Source: Rhizophagus sp. LPA8_4_AMF (lineage: Eukaryota > Glomeromycota > Glomeromycetes > Glomerales > Glomeraceae). Taken from it: a stretch of DNA of 64,000 bases. Below are positions 58,786 to 64,000 of this stretch, in pieces. Below the pieces are notes generated by a model. That model was not told the DNA's origin. It saw only the letters and a list, made by a program, of their open reading frames with translations, and searched no databases. Both the position numbers and the translations under genes were made by a program. The DNA lies in NCBI GenBank assembly GCA_021464525.1, contig JADRCO010000028.1, positions 1 through 64,000 on the forward strand. Direction: 5' to 3'. Every line of letters starts with the position of its first letter. Within the stretch, counting starts at the first letter, position 1.

Positions 58786-58800
58786 TTCATATCCCTTAAT
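58786..58800. repeat. LINE target-site duplication, right copy
   Basis: TTCATATCCCTTAAT, identical to 55962-55976. It marks the 5' truncation point of the element at 58785. Confidence 0.85.
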
Positions 58801-58929
58801 AGAGGATGACCTTGATCTATGTGATGTATGACAGCAGAATTACGATCATGATCGTAATGATAGTTAAATTCTTTATAGGAAAGTAAAAGTCAATTTATCT
58901 AAATTTGCCCGCATTGACTATTTCGGTTT

Positions 58930-59130
58930 TCCTATATATAAACGACTATACGGTATAACGAATTTCACGATAAAGCGATTTTTTAAAATTTTATCTTTTA
59001 TATATGAACATATAAAATTGGTATTATAACAAAACAAATTTTGATATAACGATTTTTTCATTGAACTTAAACGAGATTTTTATTAATAAAAGTATTACAG
59101 ATAGTCAGAACTCAATATAACTAATTTATC
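58930..59130. mobile_element. Pogo-like TIR relic
   Basis: GGTATAACGAATTTCACGAT (about 58950) and TTTGATATAACGATTTTTTC (about 59040) are typical inner TIR sequences of pogo/Tigger elements. A CAGATAGTCAGAACTCAATA at about 59100 resembles the CAGTCTGACCTCGATG end at 36496. No transposase; boundaries are unclear. Confidence 0.4.
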
Positions 59131-59671
59131 CTTTTAAATTATTAAGAAATTATCATTTTGAACTAATAAATAGGTCATGTTTTTTTATATTTACGTGATC
59201 CTTTTTAGACTCCTAGAACGATAATCTCTTTACTTAATTTTGAAATAAAGCCAAAAAAGGTAATTTTGCATTGGGACTTTTTGGCCTGCATCATTAATGA
59301 TCTTGGCCAGCTGAATTAAAAAAAAAAAAAGAATTGGAATTACATTTTATTGTTTTACTTATCATTGATTTAAAAATTAGAAATAGTATATTTTAAATTC
59401 CATTAATTTCATTGATAAATAAAAGTTTATACTGCATGTTATTTTAGTTATTTTTGATAATTCGAGGCCAAATTTATTATTTTCATTGAATGAATAAAAA
59501 AATATTTATTAACTTGAAAATTTTAAGACAAATTTTTTTAATCGTTCTAGATTTATTAAATTTTAAGTCATGAATGAATACGCAAAAATTAAATTTAAAC
59601 TAGAATAACTGGGTTTCGATTTGTTCTGGTGTGTATTGCGGCAATATCTCGCTTATCCTTTTAAAATAATT

Positions 59672-59800
59672 AAGATGTCTTTTAAAATAATTATCAAGAT
59701 GTCATTTATAACAATCATCAAGATGTCATTTATAACAATCATCAAGATGTCGTTTATAACAATCATCAAGATGTCGTTTATAACAATCATCAAGATGTCC
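59672..59800. repeat. 24-bp tandem repeat, five full units
   Basis: Units of 24 bp begin at 59672, 59696, 59720, 59744 and 59768, with a partial unit at 59792. Consensus is AAGATGTC.TTTATAACAAT plus CATC. The three units from 59720 to 59791 are nearly identical, so amplification is recent. One frame (59621-59812) reads it as KMSFITII repeats in a 63-aa open stretch; I do not regard this as a proven gene. Confidence 0.85.
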
Positions 59801-59929
59801 ATACATTCTTGAATGAATAATCAAAAATTAAATTTTCATTATATTTGATCCAAAATATTTAAAATAATTCAAATAGACGATATAAAAGAATATTGTTCTA
59901 TGCTAATATTATATTTTGCCTCCTGACAA

Positions 59930-61590
59930 TTATTAATGCCATAATTAAGGCAAGGAAAGACATTATTGGATCGAGGCAAATGTGAAGTGTTATTGGACGT
60001 GGACGGTACTGTCACATATGACTTTTATTTTGTGACGTAATATACTGGTGATGTTATAAGAGTTTCTCCACAGTATATTTACCAACATCGGACAAAGAAG
60101 TATCTTTTCCTATATCGGACAAAGTAGTTTCAAAATAATGAGTACATCTATAGTATATTTCAATATCTGACAAAGAAGTGGTGGGAAACTTATTTGTTAT
60201 CATCATCAAAGAATGTAACTTTCTTATTTTTAATGTTAAATCCACACCATCATTCAATTATATAATTATATTTAACTATTTAAGAGCTCATTATTTTGAC
60301 TTATTTTGACTATAATCTCCACCTTTTGCTTTTCATTCTTTCTTAAACTTTGTTCTATTCCCCTTGCCTTTCCATAACTGCGTTTGATAAGTTTCCTTTC
60401 TCATTAGCGTTGTGCATAATTTTTGTTTCCTTGGAAACCAGCAATATAGCTTTTTCATTTTCATTTACTGGCTTCCGTCGAAGAATCTTAACGTTATACG
60501 ATCCATAGTTTAAGAATGCCTCAGGCATTATGCTAGAGACATTATTAAGATTATAGTGAAAAGGAATGGGAATTGTGAGAATGAACAATTTATGATGAAT
60601 AAGTGTATTTAATTTTTTAATTTTTTAATTTTTTGCTTGTTTTTGTAAAAATGGAATTTTAAAATCAATGTAAGATTTAATTTTAATTATCTTTGAGATG
60701 AAATAAATTATGGTAATATTATGATGTCGATTGTCGAGAGAATTTGTTAAGATTAAAGTGAAGAATAATAGGTATTGAGGAATGGATCAGAGAAGAATTA
60801 TAAGAATGAATTTTTGTATGAATGCGCATATTTAATTTTTTGAATATCTTTTTATAAAAAAAAAAAGTGAATTTTTTTGCCATTTCCCTAGGAATTTTCT
60901 GGCCTTTTTTATGAGAAAAGAATTTGGTAATTACACGGTTCAATTTGGGCGTAAAAGACTGAATGACATTGTTATTTATCGGAAGTCGGAACAATTATTT
61001 CAAATACAACATACGCGTAATTGTCATATTATTACCATGTTTTTCCTTTTATATATATTATTAAATAAATACGCCATTGCTTTATAATTAATTTTTACTT
61101 AAATTAGAAATATAATAATAAAATTTATTTTCAATATGTGTCAGTTTGCTTTTGTTATTAAATTTATGAACAAAGAACTTCGGATTTGAAATTCCGAATG
61201 CGGGTCACGGAAGGGGTCACATTAGCTAATTAATATTCCAAAAATGTAAATAAAAAAATGTCTATGCAAAAAGATGCGCGATAAGGTACGACTCATTTTT
61301 CTCCCCCCCTTTTTTTTTTTAAAAAAAAAATTCTAAATAATTTGGTTCGTTGTAACTTTTGATTTTACAACTTTAATGGGTAAGGTTATCCTATACATGA
61401 TATTTACTCAAAAAATTTATTTAGATAGGGATACACATGATTTTACTCGAATTGCAATAATTGTAAAATGACCAAATAGATTTTAGCATAATAAGAAATA
61501 AAATAATTAATTAGAAATTTGAAGTTTTATTCTAAAAAAAAATTATTATTAGATTATAAACGAATAACTAATATTTTTGATCTGCGTGGC
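59930..61590. other. Intergenic DNA with short repeats
   Basis: ATCGGACAAAG is repeated three times (about 60090, 60113 and 60165, the last with one change). T11A10 lies at 61310-61330. Open frames here are short and not protein-like. Confidence 0.4.
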
Positions 61591-61599
61591 GCTGTTGAT

Positions 61600-62290
61600 T
61601 ACTGCGTCATAAATCTTTAATGCCATAACCTCCGGCTGATACTGCGATACCGATCTACAAAATTTTAAAATTTTTATATACTGTAGTGATAAAATAGATA
61701 TTTAGTGATAAAATAGAAGAAAGGTTCAAAATTGCGTGTTACAATTTTTAATTTTTTCAAAAAAAGCCACTTTTTTTTAAGGGAAAAAAAGAAATAATTT
61801 GCCTAATTTATTCACATTGACTGATTTTCTTTGATAAGATGCCTTTTTTAGGTTCTTTATTTATTTTACTTTTTTTTTCTTAATAAAAAAAAAATGATTT
61901 ATCAGATGACCAATTCTGGAACGCCAACATACATCGGAGTTCTTAAAAATGAAATAATTATTTTTATTATTATTAATAAAATATCATTTGAAACCTGTTA
62001 GAATCAAGTAAAATTGACTAACCTATTAAAAATTTTTGATATTATTTTTTTGTTGTACATAATAAGTTCATTGTAAAATTTTTTTTAAAATCACGTAATA
62101 ATTTTAATCGTTTATTTTTATGTTTCACATATGTTTATACCAATTATTCTATAATTAGATTAAATAAACAACATATTTTTTATAATGTATAATTTTTTTT
62201 TAAATCACTTTTTAATCGTTCCTTTTACAGAAATTCATATCTTAAAAAGTATCATGAAAATACGCCGCCGATGATCATATTGTTATACAG
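61600..62290 (-). repeat. Dispersed repeat family R1, copy 4
   Basis: TTTTCTTTGATAAGATGCC (about 61823), a T/A tract, then TGGAACGCCAACATACATCG (about 61916) and TATGTTTCACATATGTTTAT (about 62118), in the same order and orientation as the 28690 copy and inverted relative to the 34880 copy. Confidence 0.55.
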
Positions 62291-62562
62291 CATTTTTTGC
62301 GTAATCCATCTAGACACCTGTAATTTATTATTATTAATAATAATAAAATATATAAAATTCTTATTAATGAATAAATATGAAGATTCTTATTATTAAAAAT
62401 ATGCATTAATTCTTAATATTATAAAAAATACATAAATTCTTATTATTTTTTAAAAAAATATGTAAATTTTGTTATTGAAAAAATATATATGTGTTACAGG
62501 AAAAAAATAATAATAATAATATTTTATATTTGGTCATTAAAAACATTATTAATGAGAATTTG

Positions 62563-63430
62563 TTAAAAGATTAGATTGTCATAGTAAACTAATTGATTGA
62601 TTTTCTCAATATAAAATTTAATCTGCTCATTTTTATATAGGTCATCCTCTTCTACATATTTGATTTGAATAATTTTTAATAAATCATCGATCAAATCTTT
62701 GAATTCTCTAATTGACATTTCCAACAAGGGTTTCTTCTGTATTTGTAACTTATATAGTAATTCCATTACAATATCATAATATTTTTGAATAAACTGATAT
62801 GTAACATCACAGTTGGAAAAATTTTTGATTTTCTTTTCTGTTAATTTAGTAGCAATTACGGAAATTTGACTCCAAACAATATTTTGCAAATCTACATTTA
62901 ATAAAGTTATTAAACTATTAATTAAATTTTGATAATTTCTTGTATATTTTTGAATATTAGATTACATTGAATTTTGTACATGATTTAAGGCTAATGAATA
63001 TTCAGCTGGATATTTTGTTTCAAAATGTGCTTGGTAAAAAAAATGATTCAGGTTGTTGAATAGTTAGATGCTAAAAATGCACAAGAATTTCTTTTCTTCT
63101 TTTTAACAAAATGATTTTTTTTCTGTCAATTTAATATATTCCATTAGTTGGTCTTGTTTTTTGAATAATATAATTGTGATGATATAAATATGTTTTCAGT
63201 TGGTCTATCAAAATATTTATCTATTGTATCATTCTAAATGCATCAGTTTCATGAATATCAAAATATTCTGTAGATTCAGATTTTGTAACATATTTTGTCA
63301 TAATTTTACAAATTGATGTGATGATATATATTGAAAATTCATATAACTATTCCATAAAAATAATGTTGGTGCATGATATGGAATAATATACAAATCTTTT
63401 GTCTTTATATGACAATAAATATATCTTATT
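62563..63430 (-). pseudogene. Helitron-like helicase/Rep fragment, degenerate
   Basis: Reading the minus strand from about 63410: KDLYIIPYHAPTLFLWNSYM, NFQYISSHQFVK and then, one frame over, MTKYVTKSESTEYFDIHETD-AFRM. The order (I/V)(I/V)PY..P.L..W..(H/Y).N.QY.....KY.TKYV.K.E is the conserved segment of the Helitron helicase-like (Rep) domain. Further 3', HFETKYPAEYSLALNHVQNS is followed by a stop and then 108 open codons (62889-62563: KLTEKKIKNFSNCDVTYQFI and on). Several stops and shifts make it non-functional. Whether the last 108 codons belong to the same protein is uncertain. Helitron ends were not found. Confidence 0.5.
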
Positions 63431-63571
63431 AAAGAATTAGACTCCTTACATATGAAATCTAAACAAGGTTATGAAAATACTTTTTTACATTATGATCAAG
63501 TAGGTGAAGTAAAATCTTCACAATAGCTATATAATTTTTACTTTCTATATATTACTAATAGATTAGAAGTA

Positions 63572-63760
63572 ATTGGCTGACATTTCTTTATTATATTACC
63601 CAACAGCTTCTTTATATAACTAATAAAATTAGTAATTGGCTGATTCTTTCTTTACAATATTAGGGTTAACCCACAGTTTCTACAGTAATTAATGAAAGAG
63701 CAATTGGCTAATATTTCTTTTAGTATATTAGGGATTAACCTACAGTTTTTGTAATGCTTC
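63572..63760. repeat. Tandem repeat, three units of about 65 bp
   Basis: Units start ATTGGCT at 63572, 63635 and 63703. Each continues with TTTCTTT, an AATATTAGGG-like stretch, TTAACC(C/T)ACAG and TTTCT or TTTTGT. Imperfect, non-coding. Confidence 0.7.
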
Positions 63761-64000
63761 TCTTTTTATTTCATCAGTAATTATTATATAAATAGCTTAT
63801 TGATATTTATTCAGTGAACCTTCTGTAAGTAACAAAAATGTTTGTCTATTTTATATATAAAAGAGGCAGTTTTCTTAGATTTGATAAATATATTTTGAAA
63901 GAATATATTCTATTTTGTAATAATAATGATTATGCACATATTTGAAAGCATAGAGAATGTAAAGTATGTTGTAAAAAATTTATAAGTATAAAAATAATTT
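63761..64000. other. Window end, possible start of a plus-strand gene
   Basis: From ATG at 63839 a short frame (MFVYFIYKRGSFLRFDKYIL...) is followed, after a stop, by KHRECKVCCKKFISIK, which has paired Cys. It may be an exon or a relic that continues past the window; not enough to call. Confidence 0.25.

Noticed and set aside
59672-59800. 24-bp direct repeat considered as a CRISPR-like array.
   Set aside because: The units adjoin directly with no spacers and the host is a eukaryote.

Overview
The window looks like nuclear DNA of an arbuscular mycorrhizal fungus, most probably Rhizophagus irregularis or a close relative. The evidence is very high A+T content, single-exon F-box genes opening with the MACSK..LHSC.LVNR.WC signature, a MATA-HMG-like gene, and remnants of LINE, MULE/FAR1-like and Helitron-like elements of the kinds known to crowd Glomeromycotina genomes. 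All intact frames use the standard code. The assignment rests on recognised protein style, not on a database search.

Layout. 1-2.2 kb is AT-rich DNA with an inverted-repeat cluster at its start. 2.3-11.0 kb holds a plus-strand F-box cluster: an intact gene (2778-4232), its decayed tandem copy (5568-6926) with a small transposon 180 bp upstream, and a second intact gene (9284-11002). 14.2-17.7 kb is a worn plus-strand LINE. 17.9-18.7 kb is a local duplication, one copy of which carries a hAT-type MITE with a perfect 8-bp target duplication. A third intact F-box gene lies at 22039-23580 and its stop codon sits in a tandem repeat. It is followed by a TIR element full of AACGTT palindromes (23960-24499) and a long inverted repeat (24.5-25.35 kb). 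A fifth F-box locus (27068-28455) is a pseudogene.

28.5-41.4 kb is mainly repeats: several copies of one dispersed family, T(n)A(n) hairpin tracts and a degenerate tandem array. Two small candidate genes lie here, an orphan of 162 aa and a minus-strand membrane protein with an RG-rich tail. 41.5-47.3 kb carries a FAR1-like fragment and scattered pieces of eroded coding sequence. 47.3-48.56 kb is a TIR-bounded element whose interior is a decayed minisatellite of repeated intron 3' ends. A minus-strand LINE ORF1 fragment lies at 51.6-52.2 kb.

54274-55449 encodes a HMG-box protein with a long Pro/Gln tail. Just downstream is a second LINE of the same family as the first (minus strand, 5'-truncated, with poly(A) and a perfect 15-bp target duplication). 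The right end holds a 24-bp tandem repeat, a Helitron-like helicase fragment on the minus strand and a 65-bp tandem repeat.

How the genes relate. The F-box proteins are predicted substrate adaptors for SCF ubiquitin ligases and form a birth-and-death family here: three intact and two dead members, all on the plus strand. The HMG-box protein is a predicted transcription factor. No operon-like or pathway logic links the host genes; most of the rest is transposon debris. No rRNA, tRNA or CRISPR was seen.
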